This document shows positions 1-9,829 of a DNA stretch of 64,000 nucleotides, piece after piece. The notes beneath the pieces were generated by a model. The model was not told the DNA's origin and made no database searches. It saw only the letters and a list, made by a program, of their open reading frames with translations. The DNA is from Streptomyces sp. Je 1-79. Its GTDB lineage: Bacteria > Actinomycetota > Actinomycetes > Streptomycetales > Streptomycetaceae. How positions within the stretch are numbered: the stretch's first letter is position 1; each line of letters begins with the position of its first letter. The translations under genes were made by a program, and so were the position numbers. The stretch covers positions 124,001 through 188,000 of the forward strand of contig NZ_JAMGSL010000001.1 of the NCBI RefSeq assembly GCF_025195125.1. The letters run 5' to 3'.

Positions 1-1554
1 CCGGGGCAGGCCGAGGCGCCCGCCGACGACGACTTCTTCGCGGACGAGACGACCGACCCGGTCTGCTCGCCGGGCACCGCGACCCGGCTGACCGCCACCC
101 AGCAGCAGGCCGCGGGCGCCACCTACATCGCCGCGGCGGCCCAGCTGTTCGTCGGCGGCGACGACCGGGTCCGTCCGCTGCTCGACGGCACCGGCCGGCG
201 CGCTCCCTCGGCCGGTCCCGCGCGCGTCCTCAGCCACGCCGTCGGCGCGCACCGTACCCCCGCCTTCCTGCCCGGTCCCTCGGTCGCCGTCACCGGCGGC
301 CGGGTGTGCGCCCAGATCGATCCCGACCCCGACCGCGCCTGCCTGGCGCCCGACGCGAGCGGCCGGTCGCCGCACTTCGCGCACTGGGAGGCATCGCCCG
401 AACCGGGCCGCGACGCCGTCGCGTTCCGGTGGAAGAAGGGCCCCGTGGGTCCGCCGGTGACGGTCCGTACCGCCGTCCCCGTCTCGCTGAAGGGCTCCGA
501 GGCGCTGGCGCTGAGGGTCATCGTGCCGCCCAACAGCACCGGCACACGGATGGACGTCACACTCGTCGACGCCTCCGGCCGCCGGGCGCGCCTCGGCGTG
601 GCCGCCAAGATCGACGGACTCCCCGGCAGTGACCGGACCACGTCCCTGTGGGCCCGCGAGCTCCGCGTCCCGCTGGCCGCCGCCGCCCGGTCCGGCCTGG
701 ACCTGAGCCGGGTCACGACCCTCGAACTGACCCCGCGGGGCGGTTCCGGAAGCGCGTGGCTGATGGACGCCTGGGGCTGGCGCCCCGGCACCCCGGAGGC
801 CCGCCCGGCCGCCATGCCCCGCGTCGACATCGGCCGGACGACCGTGGACGAGGGGGACGCAGGGGTCCGCACCTACCGGGTCCCGGTCCACGTCTCGGGC
901 GAAGGCAGCGGCCAGGTCCGTGTGTTCGTCCCCCGCCCGGGCACGGACGAGACCACCTCCCGGATCGTGACGGTGGCCCCCGGCAGCCAGAGCATCGACG
1001 TACCGGTGGAGGTGCGGGGCAACACCCGCTACGGCTACGACCTCACCCAGGACGTGTCCGTGAAGGCGGTACGCGGCGTGGCCGTCGGCTCCCACCGCGG
1101 TGGGGTCACCGTGCGGAACGACGACGCGATGCCCACCGTGACGCTGACCCCGGTCGCGGCCGACGTCACCGAGGGCAAGCCCCTGACCTGGCGGTTGACC
1201 CTGTCCGCGGTCGCCGACGTGGAGGTCGGCGGCTCGATCGTCCTCCTGCCGGTCGCCGGCGGCGCCGAGCTGTCCACCGCGGACGTCGCACGGGGCTGGC
1301 TGGAGGAGAACTTCGGCGAGGTCCCCGCTCCGCCCCGGCCGCTCTCCCGGATCTGGGAGGATCCGTCCTTCTCGGCGTACGTGCCCGCCGGACGGACGAG
1401 CGCCGACGTGACGGTGCCGACCGTCGCCGACGCGGTGCGCGAGCCGACGGAGACCCTGCGGGCGCGGCTGACCACGTACGACGGGATCGGGGAACCGCAC
1501 GAGGGCCCGGAGTTCACGGGCACGGTCCGGGACGCCGCGCCGACGCGGAACTGA
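1..1554 (+). CDS. Secreted protein with C-terminal Calx-beta-like repeats (5' truncated)
   Basis: The reading frame is open from the first base of the window and ends at TGA 1552-1554, so the N-terminus lies outside. About 517 residues are visible. The first ~110 read like the end of a secreted alpha/beta-hydrolase-type domain, with two cysteines (in VCSPGTAT and VCAQIDPD) and a helical stretch with QQQAAGATYIAAAAQLF. A beta-rich region follows. The last ~230 residues contain two repeats opening with acidic motifs (VDEGDAG and VTEGKPL) typical of Calx-beta domains, which bind calcium and mediate adhesion or display in secreted proteins. No catalytic residues can be identified in the visible part, so the enzymatic role is unknown. 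A shorter in-frame start exists near 304, but the upstream frame has consistent codon use and protein-like sequence, so it is treated as a partial gene. Confidence 0.7.
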   Translation, partial: PGQAEAPADDDFFADETTDPVCSPGTATRLTATQQQAAGATYIAAAAQLFVGGDDRVRPLLDGTGRRAPSAGPARVLSHAVGAHRTPAFLPGPSVAVTGGRVCAQIDPDPDRACLAPDASGRSPHFAHWEASPEPGRDAVAFRWKKGPVGPPVTVRTAVPVSLKGSEALALRVIVPPNSTGTRMDVTLVDASGRRARLGVAAKIDGLPGSDRTTSLWARELRVPLAAAARSGLDLSRVTTLELTPRGGSGSAWLMDAWGWRPGTPEARPAAMPRVDIGRTTVDEGDAGVRTYRVPVHVSGEGSGQVRVFVPRPGTDETTSRIVTVAPGSQSIDVPVEVRGNTRYGYDLTQDVSVKAVRGVAVGSHRGGVTVRNDDAMPTVTLTPVAADVTEGKPLTWRLTLSAVADVEVGGSIVLLPVAGGAELSTADVARGWLEENFGEVPAPPRPLSRIWEDPSFSAYVPAGRTSADVTVPTVADAVREPTETLRARLTTYDGIGEPHEGPEFTGTVRDAAPTRN

Positions 1555-1767
1555 CCGTACGGACCGGGGGTGGTCGCGGCGCGTGTCGCCACCACCGCCC
1601 GGTCCGTAGGCCCGCGGACGGGGCCCTGCCGGCCACGCTCGGCGTGAGCTGATCGGGCCGCCCTTCCGGTCACACGCCCCTTGCTTTTCGGCCACGGCGC
1701 CCCGGCCCCCGCTCCGTTGATCATGCTGGTACCGGAAGCCACCGAAGCCGTACAGCGAGGACCGCCG

Positions 1768-2574
1768 ATGACCGACGCACCGCACCCCTTCCAGCTCCTC
1801 CCCGGAGCGCCGGACTCCCCGGTGCTCCTCCACGTCCCGCACTCCTCCCGTGAGCTGCCCCCGGACGTGCGCGAGGGCATCGTGCTCGGGGACGAGGAGC
1901 TCGCGCTCGAACTGGACCACATCACCGACTCCCACACCGCCGAGATCGCCGCCGCGGCCGCGCGCACCGCCGCCGTCACCCCGTGGCGGTTCGTCAACCG
2001 GCTCTCCCGGCTGGTCGTCGACCCCGAGCGCTTCCCCGACGAGCGCGAGGAGATGCGCGCGGTCGGGATGGGCGCGGTCTACACCCGGACCACGCACCGC
2101 GCCGAGCTGCGCCCGGCCGGCTTCGACGCGCAGCCGCTCCTGGAGCGGTTCTTCACGCCGTACGCCCGGGCCACGACGGCCGCCGTCGACGAGCGGCTCG
2201 CGGCGGCCGGACGTGTCGTGATCATCGACGTGCACTCGTACCCGACCGAGGCGCTGCCCTACGAGCTCCACGGCGAAGGCCCCCGCCCGCCGATCTGTCT
2301 CGGGACGGACCCCTTCCACACCCCGCCCGCGCTGGTGGAAGCGGCGAGGAAGGCGTTCGCGCCGTTCGGCGGGATCGGGACGGACAGCCCCTTCGCGGGG
2401 ACGTACGTACCGCTCGACCACTACGGCCGCGACGCGCGCGTCACCGCCCTGATGATCGAGATCCGCCGCGACGTCTACATGCGGGAGCCCGGCGGCCCCG
2501 CCGGACCCGGGCTCGACGCCCTCGGCGCCGCCCTGGCGGAGCTGATCGACGACGCGGGGGCGGCACGCGGCTGA
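1768..2574 (+). CDS. N-formylglutamate amidohydrolase family protein
   Basis: A 268-residue protein. The family hydrolyses N-formylglutamate to formate and glutamate in histidine degradation, or related N-acyl amino acids. It shows the family motif LLHVPHSSRELP near the N-terminus, then a TDSHT segment and a later IIDVHSYP segment; these supply the metal and catalytic residues. The ATG at 1768 is chosen because AGGA lies just upstream (about 1757-1762) and the protein then begins directly before the conserved domain; an upstream in-frame start at 1681 adds 29 unconserved residues. It stands alone on the plus strand, with no other hut gene in the window, so the physiological substrate is not certain. 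The 213-bp gap before it holds no gene. Confidence 0.85.
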   Translation: MTDAPHPFQLLPGAPDSPVLLHVPHSSRELPPDVREGIVLGDEELALELDHITDSHTAEIAAAAARTAAVTPWRFVNRLSRLVVDPERFPDEREEMRAVGMGAVYTRTTHRAELRPAGFDAQPLLERFFTPYARATTAAVDERLAAAGRVVIIDVHSYPTEALPYELHGEGPRPPICLGTDPFHTPPALVEAARKAFAPFGGIGTDSPFAGTYVPLDHYGRDARVTALMIEIRRDVYMREPGGPAGPGLDALGAALAELIDDAGAARG

Positions 2575-2616
2575 AATCCCGCACCCGGCGGCCCCCCGAC
2601 GCCGATGCTGGGAACC

Positions 2617-4209
2617 ATGAACGCCACCCGTTCCCCCCGGCCGCCGACCCGCACGGACCGGCTGCTCGCCGCGCTCGGCGGTGTCCTCTCCGGTTACGTC
2701 GCCCTCGCCGTGGCCGACCTCCTCGCCGGCCGGATCCGCCGCGAGGCGGGCCCGGTCACGGCCGTGGGCGACGTCCTCGTCGACCGCACCCCGTCCGCGG
2801 TCGAACAGTGGGCGATCCGCACCTTCGGCGAGAGCGACAAGGCCGTCCTCATGCTGGGCATCCTGCTCGTCCTCGGACTGATCGCCGCGGCGCTCGGAGT
2901 GCTCGCCCTGCGCCACCGCGCGGCCGCCGCCGCCGGGATCCTCGGGTTCGGTGTGATCGGCGCCCTCGCGGCCGTGAGCCGGCCCGACTCCGACTCCGCG
3001 CTCGACGCGGTGCCCTCGCTGGTCGGGGCGGTGGCCGGAGCCGTCCTGCTGTACGTCCTCATCGGCAGGCTGCTCGCCCCGGGCGCCGGAGAGCTCCCGG
3101 AGGCGGCCGCCCGGGGGGACCGCAGGAGCTTCCTCGTCGTCGCCGCGGCGACGGGCCTGGCGGCGACCGCCGCCGCCGCGCTCGGCCGGGCGGCCGGCAC
3201 CCCCGCGGGCGAAGGGGTCACGGCGTCCCGCAGGGCCCTGCGGCTGCCCCGGCCGGTCTCGCCCGCGCCGGCCGTGCCCCCGGGGGCGCAGCTCGACGTC
3301 CCCGGCATCGGCCCGTTCATCACCCCCAACAAGGACTTCTACCGGGTCGACACCGCGCTCGTCGTCCCCGGGGTCGACGCCGACGACTGGCGCCTGCGCG
3401 TCCACGGAGAGGGCGTGCGCCGGGAGCTCTCCCTGACCCTGCCGGAGCTGATGTCCCGCCCGGTGGTGGAGCGGGACATCACTCTCGCCTGTGTCTCCAA
3501 CGAGGTCGGCGGAGACCTCGTCGGCAACGCCCGCTGGCTCGGCGTGCGCCTCGCCGACCTGCTCCGCGAGGCGGGGGTGCGCCCGCCCTCCGAGGGCGGC
3601 CCGGCCGACCAGCTCGTGGCCCGTTCCGTCGACGGCATGACCATCGGCACCCCCGTCGAGGACGTCATGGACGGCCGCGACTCCCTGCTCGCCTTCGGGA
3701 TGAACGGGGAACCCCTGCCCCTGGACCACGGCTTCCCGGTCCGCATGATCGTCCCTGGGCTGTACGGCTACGTCTCCGCCTGCAAGTGGATCGAGTCGAT
3801 CGAGCTGACCACCTTCGACGCGTACGACGCCTACTGGGTCCCGCGCGGCTGGGCGGCGCGGGCGCCGGTCAAGACCCAGTCGCGGATCGACACCCCCCGG
3901 GCGCTCGCCCGCCTCGACGCGGGCACGGTCATGATCGCCGGGGTGGCCTGGGCCCAGCACCGCGGCATCGCGAGGGTGGAGGTCAGAGTCGACGACGGCC
4001 CCTGGCGCCAGGCGCGGCTCGGCACCGAGGACAGCCGGGACACCTGGCGCCAGTGGGTCCACCCCTGGCAGGCAGGGCCCGGCCGCCACACCCTCACGGT
4101 CCGGGCCACCGACGGCGCCGGCGTGACCCAGCCCGAGCGGCGCACCGACACCATGCCGGACGGGGCGGCCGGCTGGCACTCGGTCGTCGTGACCGTCGGG
4201 GGGTCCTGA
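2617..4209 (+). CDS. Membrane-anchored molybdopterin-dependent oxidoreductase (sulfite-oxidase fold)
   Basis: About 530 residues. The N-terminal ~165 residues form several hydrophobic segments, followed by a twin-arginine-like RRSFLVV at residues 169-175 and another hydrophobic stretch. This suggests a membrane anchor with an extracytoplasmic catalytic domain. The C-terminal half has the sulfite oxidase family molybdopterin domain: TLACVSNEVGG places the likely molybdenum-ligand cysteine at 292, and a Mo-co dimerisation-like beta domain closes the protein. The electron acceptor and substrate (sulfite, sulfoxide or other) cannot be read from sequence. The start at 2617 is preferred over 2605 because GGGAA lies directly before it. 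It follows the amidohydrolase by 42 bp and may be co-transcribed. Confidence 0.83.
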   Translation: MNATRSPRPPTRTDRLLAALGGVLSGYVALAVADLLAGRIRREAGPVTAVGDVLVDRTPSAVEQWAIRTFGESDKAVLMLGILLVLGLIAAALGVLALRHRAAAAAGILGFGVIGALAAVSRPDSDSALDAVPSLVGAVAGAVLLYVLIGRLLAPGAGELPEAAARGDRRSFLVVAAATGLAATAAAALGRAAGTPAGEGVTASRRALRLPRPVSPAPAVPPGAQLDVPGIGPFITPNKDFYRVDTALVVPGVDADDWRLRVHGEGVRRELSLTLPELMSRPVVERDITLACVSNEVGGDLVGNARWLGVRLADLLREAGVRPPSEGGPADQLVARSVDGMTIGTPVEDVMDGRDSLLAFGMNGEPLPLDHGFPVRMIVPGLYGYVSACKWIESIELTTFDAYDAYWVPRGWAARAPVKTQSRIDTPRALARLDAGTVMIAGVAWAQHRGIARVEVRVDDGPWRQARLGTEDSRDTWRQWVHPWQAGPGRHTLTVRATDGAGVTQPERRTDTMPDGAAGWHSVVVTVGGS

Positions 4210-4334
4210 GGCGAGCGGGGGCCGGGAAGAGGGGTCGTAAAGGCTCCGGGGAAGGCGGTCGGAAAGGCCCCGGGGAAAGATCAAATGTTCGACGGGTTAG
4301 CATATGAGCACCGCCTAGCTCGAAAGATGAACTC

Positions 4335-5780
4335 GTGACTGTCAATGACGACTCGTTCACCAGCTGGAAGAACCGCGAGGAGATCGCGGAGTCGATGATT
4401 CCGATCATCGGTAAGTTGCACCGGGAGCGGGACGTCACGGTCCTGGTCCACAGCCGATCCTTGGTGAACAAGTCGGTTGTCAGCATCCTCAAGACCCACC
4501 GGTTCGCCCGCCAGATCGCCGGCGAGGAGCTCTCGGTCACCGAGACCCTGCCCTTCCTGAAGGCGCTCACCACGCTCGACCTCGGCCCGTCGCAGATCGA
4601 CATCGCGCTCCTCGCCGAGGCGTACAAGAGCGATGACCAGGGCCTCTCGGTGGAGGAGTTCACCGCCTCCGCGGTCGCCGGTGCCACGGGCGCCGACAAG
4701 ATCGAGCGCCGCGACGGCCGCGACGTCGTCCTCTACGGCTTCGGCCGCATCGGCCGCCTCGTCGCCCGTCTGCTCATCGAGAAGGCCGGCTCCGGCAACG
4801 GTCTGCGGCTGCGCGCCATCGTCGTCCGCCAGGGCGGTGACCAGGACATCGTCAAGCGCGCCTCGCTGCTGCGGCGCGACTCGATCCACGGCCAGTTCCA
4901 GGGCACCATCACCGTGGACGAGGCGACCAGCACGATCGTCGCCAACGGCAACACGATCAAGGTGATCTACGCCAACGACCCGTCCGAGGTCGACTACACG
5001 GCGCACGGCATCAAGGACGCCATCCTCATTGACAACACGGGCAAGTGGCGGGACCGCGAGGGCCTCTCCAAGCACCTGCGCCCCGGTATCGACAAGGTCG
5101 TCCTGACGGCCCCGGGCAAGGGCGACGTCCCGAACATCGTCCACGGCGTCAACCACGACACGATCAAGCCGGACGAGCAGATCCTCTCCTGCGCCTCCTG
5201 CACCACCAACGCGATCGTGCCGCCGCTGAAGGCCATGGACGACGAGTACGGCGTGCTGCGCGGCCACGTGGAGACCGTCCACTCGTTCACGAACGACCAG
5301 AACCTGCTGGACAACTACCACAAGGCCGACCGTCGTGGCCGCTCCGCGCCGCTGAACATGGTCATCACCGAGACCGGTGCCGCCTCCGCCGTCGCCAAGG
5401 CGCTGCCGGACCTCAAGGCGCCGATCACCGGCAGCTCGATCCGCGTCCCCGTCCCGGACGTCTCGATCGCCATCCTCAGCCTGCGCCTGGGCCGCGAGAC
5501 CACCCGCGAGGAGGTCCTCGACCACCTCCGCGACGTCTCGCTGCACTCGCCGCTGAAGCGCCAGATCGACTTCACCACCGCCCCCGACGCCGTCTCCATG
5601 GACTTCGTGGGCTCGCGCCACGCCTCGATCGTCGACGCGGGCGCCACCAAGGTCGACGGCGACAACGCGATCCTCTACCTGTGGTACGACAACGAGTTCG
5701 GCTACTCGTGCCAGGTCATCCGGGTCGTCCAGCACGTCTCCGGCGTCGAGTACCCGACCTACCCGGCCCCGGCGGTCTGA
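4335..5780 (+). CDS. gap: Glyceraldehyde-3-phosphate dehydrogenase, long GapB-type
   Basis: A 481-residue protein, GTG start. It catalyses NAD(P)-dependent oxidative phosphorylation of glyceraldehyde 3-phosphate. The Rossmann motif GFGRIGR is at residues 135-141 and the active-site SCASCTTN at 285-292, with the catalytic cysteine at 289. Unlike classical ~335-residue GAPDH it carries a ~125-residue N-terminal helical extension before the Rossmann fold. That length matches the actinobacterial GapB class, which in Corynebacterium works mainly in the gluconeogenic direction; the direction here is inference. A region rich in GAAAG-like purines precedes the start, and a strong terminator follows the stop, so it looks monocistronic. 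Confidence 0.93.
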   Translation: MTVNDDSFTSWKNREEIAESMIPIIGKLHRERDVTVLVHSRSLVNKSVVSILKTHRFARQIAGEELSVTETLPFLKALTTLDLGPSQIDIALLAEAYKSDDQGLSVEEFTASAVAGATGADKIERRDGRDVVLYGFGRIGRLVARLLIEKAGSGNGLRLRAIVVRQGGDQDIVKRASLLRRDSIHGQFQGTITVDEATSTIVANGNTIKVIYANDPSEVDYTAHGIKDAILIDNTGKWRDREGLSKHLRPGIDKVVLTAPGKGDVPNIVHGVNHDTIKPDEQILSCASCTTNAIVPPLKAMDDEYGVLRGHVETVHSFTNDQNLLDNYHKADRRGRSAPLNMVITETGAASAVAKALPDLKAPITGSSIRVPVPDVSIAILSLRLGRETTREEVLDHLRDVSLHSPLKRQIDFTTAPDAVSMDFVGSRHASIVDAGATKVDGDNAILYLWYDNEFGYSCQVIRVVQHVSGVEYPTYPAPAV

Positions 5781-5803
5781 TCCCCGGCGCACCCGCACCA
5801 GAA

Positions 5804-5837
5804 CCGAGGCCCCTGCCGCTCCCGGCAGGGGCCTCGG
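5804..5837. terminator. Strong 15-bp hairpin terminator after gap
   Basis: Perfect inverted repeat: left arm 5804-5818 (CCGAGGCCCCTGCCG), loop CTCC, right arm 5823-5837. It lies between gap (plus) and mmsB (minus), which converge on it, so it can serve both strands. There is no long U-tract, as is usual in Streptomyces. Confidence 0.85.
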
Positions 5838-5889
5838 CCGTTTCCGGCCCGCCCACGCGACGTCGCCCGGACGGCCGGGAACAGGCCGG

Positions 5890-7143
5890 TCAGGAGCCGA
5901 CCTTGCGCTTGTTCCACACGTCGAAACCGACCGCGGCGAGCAGGACGAGCCCCTTGATCACCTGCTGCCAGTCCGTGCCGATCCCGACGAGGTTCATGCC
6001 GTTGTTCAGCACGCCGAGGACCAGGCCGCCGATGATGGCGCCCAGGACCGTGCCGACACCGCCGCTCATCGAGGCTCCGCCGATGAACGACGCGGCGATC
6101 GCCTCCAGCTCGAAGTTGATGCCCGCCTTGGGCGAGGCGGCGTTGAACCGGGCGGCGAAGACCAGACCGGCGAGGGCCGCGAGCACCCCCATGTTGAGGA
6201 AGACCAGGAACGTGACCTTCTTGTCCCGCACGCCGGAGAGCTTGGCGGCCGGAAGGTTGCCGCCGATCGCGTACACATGGCGTCCCACGATCGCGTTCCG
6301 CATGACGTAGCCGAAGCCCACCAGGAGCGCGGCCAGGATCAGGAGGACGACGGGGGCGCCCTTGTAGCTGGCGAGCAGCAGGGTGAACACCAGCACCGTG
6401 GCGACGAGCGCTCCCAGCTTCACGGCGAACAGCCCGGCGGGCGCGACCTCCAGGGCGTACTCCCGCTGACGGCGGCGGTCCCGCACCTCCTGCCACACGA
6501 CGAAGACCATCAGGGCCAGGCCGAGCAGCAGCGTCAGATTGTGGTAGTCGGTGCTCGGCCCGACCTCGGGCAGGAAGCCGTTGGAGACCGTCTGCAGCCC
6601 GTCGGGGAAGGGCCCGATCGTCTGTCCCTTGAGGAAGATCTCCGTGAGGCCGCGGAACAGCAGCATGCCGGCGAGGGTCACGATGAACGACGGAATGCCG
6701 AGATACGCGATGAAGAACCCCTGCATCGCGCCCGCCGCCGCGCCGAGCAGCAGCACGAGCACCACCGCCAGCGGCCAGGCCATCCGGTGTTCGACCATCA
6801 GCACGGCGGCCACCGCGCCGACGAAGGCGGTGAGCGAGCCCACCGACAGGTCGATATGGCCCGAGATGATGACGACCATCATGCCGATCGCCAGGATCAG
6901 GATGTAGCTGTTCTGGAGGACCAGGTTGGAGACGTTGCGCGGCAACAGCAGGTCACCGCCCGTCCAGACGGCGAACAGCGCCACGATCAGACCGAGCGCG
7001 ATCAGCATGCCGTACTGCCGCATGTTGCCGCGCAGCCCGTCGAGGATCAGCCGGCCGACCCCGGGGCCGGACCTCTCGGGAGGGCCGGACGGGCTCCGGC
7101 CCGTGTCGTCGGCCTGGGTCCCCGCCGTCAGATCGGTGCTCAT
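5890..7143 (-). CDS. mmsB: Multiple-monosaccharide ABC transporter permease
   Basis: A 417-residue polytopic membrane protein of the ribose/xylose-type permease family (MmsB/GguB). It forms the channel through which sugars delivered by the ChvE-like protein enter. About ten hydrophobic segments are visible, with the conserved loop segment [12 protein letters not shown] and, near the C-terminus, a [19 protein letters not shown] stretch typical of the family. Its ATG overlaps the mmsA stop as ATGA (7140-7143), so the two are translationally coupled. It is the last gene of the minus-strand sugar locus and ends ~50 bp before the bidirectional terminator. Confidence 0.92.
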   Translation of the reverse strand: MSTDLTAGTQADDTGRSPSGPPERSGPGVGRLILDGLRGNMRQYGMLIALGLIVALFAVWTGGDLLLPRNVSNLVLQNSYILILAIGMMVVIISGHIDLSVGSLTAFVGAVAAVLMVEHRMAWPLAVVLVLLLGAAAGAMQGFFIAYLGIPSFIVTLAGMLLFRGLTEIFLKGQTIGPFPDGLQTVSNGFLPEVGPSTDYHNLTLLLGLALMVFVVWQEVRDRRRQREYALEVAPAGLFAVKLGALVATVLVFTLLLASYKGAPVVLLILAALLVGFGYVMRNAIVGRHVYAIGGNLPAAKLSGVRDKKVTFLVFLNMGVLAALAGLVFAARFNAASPKAGINFELEAIAASFIGGASMSGGVGTVLGAIIGGLVLGVLNNGMNLVGIGTDWQQVIKGLVLLAAVGFDVWNKRKVGS

Positions 7144-8690
7144 GCGTGCTCCCTCTTGTCCTTGGTCATGTGCCGCATCAGCAGCTCCTGGGTCGCCTCG
7201 GCGCGGGACACCTCACCCGTGACCCGGCCCGCCGCCATGGTGTAGACGCGGTCGCACATGCCGAGCAGCTCGGGGAGTTCCGAGGAGATGAAGAGGACCG
7301 CCTTGCCCTCGGCGGCCAACCGGTCGATGACGGTGTAGATCTCGTACTTGGCGCCCACGTCGATCCCGCGGGTCGGCTCGTCCAGGATCAGGACGTCCGG
7401 ACCGGCGAAGATCCATTTGCTGAGCACGACCTTCTGCTGGTTGCCGCCCGAGAGCCGGCCGACCGGCTCGAAGACCGTCGGCGCCTTGATGTTCATCGAC
7501 CGGCGGAAGCCCTCGGAGACCCTGGTCTCCTCGTGCTCGTCGACGATGCCGCGCCGGGCCACCCTGGGCAGCGCGCTCAGGGAGACGTTGCGGTTGATCG
7601 TGTCGATCAGATTGAGGCCGTAGTGCTTCCGGTCCTCGGTGACGTACGCGATGCCGTGCCCGACCGCCTCCGGCACCGTGCGCGTACGGATCTCCACACC
7701 GTCCTTGAGGACCGTACCGCCGCCGTACCGTCCGTAACTGCGCCCGAAGACACTCATCGCCAGCTCGGTGCGGCCCGCGCCCATCAGCCCCGCGATCCCG
7801 ACGATCTCCCCGCGCCGGACGCTCAGCGAGACGCCATCGACGACCTTGCGGTGCTGGTCGATCGGGTGGTGCACGGTCCAGTCCCGGATCTCCAGCGCCG
7901 GTGCCGCGCCCCGCTCCGGCTCGTGCGGGGTCCGTTCGGGGAAGCGGTGGTCCAGGTCGCGGCCCACCATGCCCCGGATGATCCGCTCCTCGGTGGTCTC
8001 CGGCGCCTTCACGTCGAGGGTCTCGATCGACCGGCCGTCCCGCAGGACGGTCACCGAGTCCGCCACCCGGGCGATCTCGTTGAGCTTGTGCGAGATGATG
8101 ATCGAGGTGATCCCCTGCTCCTTCAACTCCTCGATGAGACCGAGGAGTTTGCCGCTGTCCTCGTCGTTGAGCGCGGCCGTCGGCTCGTCGAGGATCAGCA
8201 GCTTCACCTCCTTGGCGAGCGCCTTCGCGATCTCCACCAACTGCTGCTTGCCGACGCCGATGTCCGCGACCCGGGTCTGCGGATGGTCGTCCAGACCCAC
8301 GCGGCGCAGCAGGGCGGCCGCGTGGCGCAGGGTCCGGTCCCAGCTGATCACGCCACGGGTGGCGTGCTCGTTGCCGAGGAAGATGTTCTCCGCGAGGGAG
8401 AGGTACGGCACCAGGGCGAGCTCCTGGTGGATGATGACGATGCCGCGTTTCTCGCTCGCCCCGATGTCCCTGAACCGGCAGGGCTCACCCCGGAAGAGGA
8501 TCTCCCCCTCGTAACTGCCGTGGGGATGCACACCGCTGAGGATCTTCATCAGCGTCGACTTGCCCGCTCCGTTCTCCCCGCAGATGGCGTGGACCTCGCC
8601 CGCGCGGACGGTCAGGGAGACGTCCGACAGCGCCGTCACGCCGGGAAAGGTCTTGATGATCGAGCGCATGTCCAGGACGGGTCCCGCCAT
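7140..8690 (-). CDS. mmsA: Multiple-monosaccharide ABC transporter ATPase
   Basis: A 516-residue tandem ABC ATPase. NBD1 has Walker [10 protein letters not shown] at residues 38-46 and Walker [15 protein letters not shown]2 has the degenerate Walker [11 protein letters not shown], signature SGGNQQKV and Walker [13 protein letters not shown]. This one-active, one-degenerate arrangement is the hallmark of sugar CUT2-type ATPases (MmsA/RbsA). It energises import with MmsB and the ChvE-like binding protein. It starts 28 bp after the binding-protein gene and overlaps mmsB by 4 bp. Confidence 0.93.
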   Translation of the reverse strand: MAGPVLDMRSIIKTFPGVTALSDVSLTVRAGEVHAICGENGAGKSTLMKILSGVHPHGSYEGEILFRGEPCRFRDIGASEKRGIVIIHQELALVPYLSLAENIFLGNEHATRGVISWDRTLRHAAALLRRVGLDDHPQTRVADIGVGKQQLVEIAKALAKEVKLLILDEPTAALNDEDSGKLLGLIEELKEQGITSIIISHKLNEIARVADSVTVLRDGRSIETLDVKAPETTEERIIRGMVGRDLDHRFPERTPHEPERGAAPALEIRDWTVHHPIDQHRKVVDGVSLSVRRGEIVGIAGLMGAGRTELAMSVFGRSYGRYGGGTVLKDGVEIRTRTVPEAVGHGIAYVTEDRKHYGLNLIDTINRNVSLSALPRVARRGIVDEHEETRVSEGFRRSMNIKAPTVFEPVGRLSGGNQQKVVLSKWIFAGPDVLILDEPTRGIDVGAKYEIYTVIDRLAAEGKAVLFISSELPELLGMCDRVYTMAAGRVTGEVSRAEATQELLMRHMTKDKREHA

Positions 8691-8718
8691 GGCACACCCA
8701 CTCCTCTCCGGTCGGGGT

Positions 8719-9825
8719 CTAGTTGAGGTCGCCGGCCTTGATGTAGCCGGAATCGACCAGCACGGCCTGGTAGTTGCTCCTGTCGACGCTCACCGGGTCG
8801 AGCAGGAAGGCCGGGACGACCTTCTTCTCGTTGTCGTACGTGGTGGTGTCGTTGACCTCGGGCTTCTTGCCGTCGAGAAGCGCGTTGACCATCTGTGCCG
8901 CGACCTTCGCCAGTTCGCGGGTGTCCTTGTACACGGTCTGGGTCTGCTCGCCCGCGATGATCGACTTCACCGAGGCGACCTCGGCGTCCTGACCCGTGAC
9001 GACGGGCAGCGGCTTGCTCGCGCTGCCGTAGTCGTCGGACTTCAGCGCGGACAGGATGCCGATGGAGATGCCGTCGTACGGCGAGAGGACCGCGTCCACC
9101 CGCTCCTTGGCGTACGAGGAGGTGAGCAGGTCGTCCATGCGCTTCTGGGCCTGGCCGCCGTCCCAGCGCAGCGTCGTCACCTGGTTGAGCCTGGTCTGGC
9201 CGGACCTGACGACCAGCTGCTTCTTGTCGATGTACGGCTGGAGGACGTTCATGGCGCCCTGGAAGAAGTAGCGGGTGTTGTTGTCGTCGTTCGAGCCGGC
9301 GAACAGCTCGATGTTGAACGGCCCCTTCTTGCCGCCGTCCTTGAGTCCCAGCTTGTCGACGAGATAGCCGCCCTGGAGCTCGCCGACCTTCTCGTTGTCG
9401 AAGGAGGCGTAGTAGTCGACGTTCGGCGAACCCAGGATGAGACGGTCGTAGGAGATCACCGGGATCTTCGCGTCGGCGGCCTGCTGGAGCACGTTGGCGA
9501 GCGCGCGGCCGTCGATGGCCGCCACCACCAGAGCGTCGACCCCCTGGGTGATCATGTTCTCGATCTGCGACACCTGCTGGTCCGGGTCGTCCTCGCCGTA
9601 CTGGAGGGTCGTCCGGTACCCGTACTTCTCCAGACTGCTCACCATGTTCCTGCCGTCGGCGATCCAGCGTTCGGAGGACTTGGTGGGCATCGCGATGCCC
9701 ACCGTCAGCTCCTCGGCGCCCTTCTCCTCCTTGGCGCCGCCCGCGCCGCTCTGCCCGCAGGCGGTGAGGGCGAGGGCGAGGGACGTCGCGAGGACGGTGG
9801 CGGTGGCGGAACTGCGCATACGCAT
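8719..9825 (-). CDS. chvE: Multiple-monosaccharide-binding lipoprotein (ChvE-like)
   Basis: A 368-residue lipoprotein. The signal peptide ends in lipobox LTAC with Cys23 as the lipidated residue. The mature part is a periplasmic-binding type I sugar fold related to xylose/arabinose/galactose-binding proteins, with segments such as [25 protein letters not shown] and [12 protein letters not shown] around the sugar pocket. It delivers ligand to MmsAB encoded downstream. It starts only a few bases after the stop of the U32-like gene, so it belongs to the same transcript. The exact sugar cannot be fixed; the dehydratase/lactonase neighbours suggest an aldose whose acid is catabolised here. Confidence 0.9.
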   Translation of the reverse strand: MRMRSSATATVLATSLALALTACGQSGAGGAKEEKGAEELTVGIAMPTKSSERWIADGRNMVSSLEKYGYRTTLQYGEDDPDQQVSQIENMITQGVDALVVAAIDGRALANVLQQAADAKIPVISYDRLILGSPNVDYYASFDNEKVGELQGGYLVDKLGLKDGGKKGPFNIELFAGSNDDNNTRYFFQGAMNVLQPYIDKKQLVVRSGQTRLNQVTTLRWDGGQAQKRMDDLLTSSYAKERVDAVLSPYDGISIGILSALKSDDYGSASKPLPVVTGQDAEVASVKSIIAGEQTQTVYKDTRELAKVAAQMVNALLDGKKPEVNDTTTYDNEKKVVPAFLLDPVSVDRSNYQAVLVDSGYIKAGDLN

Positions 9826-9829
9826 GTCA

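Noticed and set aside
1983..4307. 774-codon plus-strand open frame
   Set aside because: Arg/Pro/Gly-rich shadow of the amidohydrolase and molybdopterin oxidoreductase in another frame.
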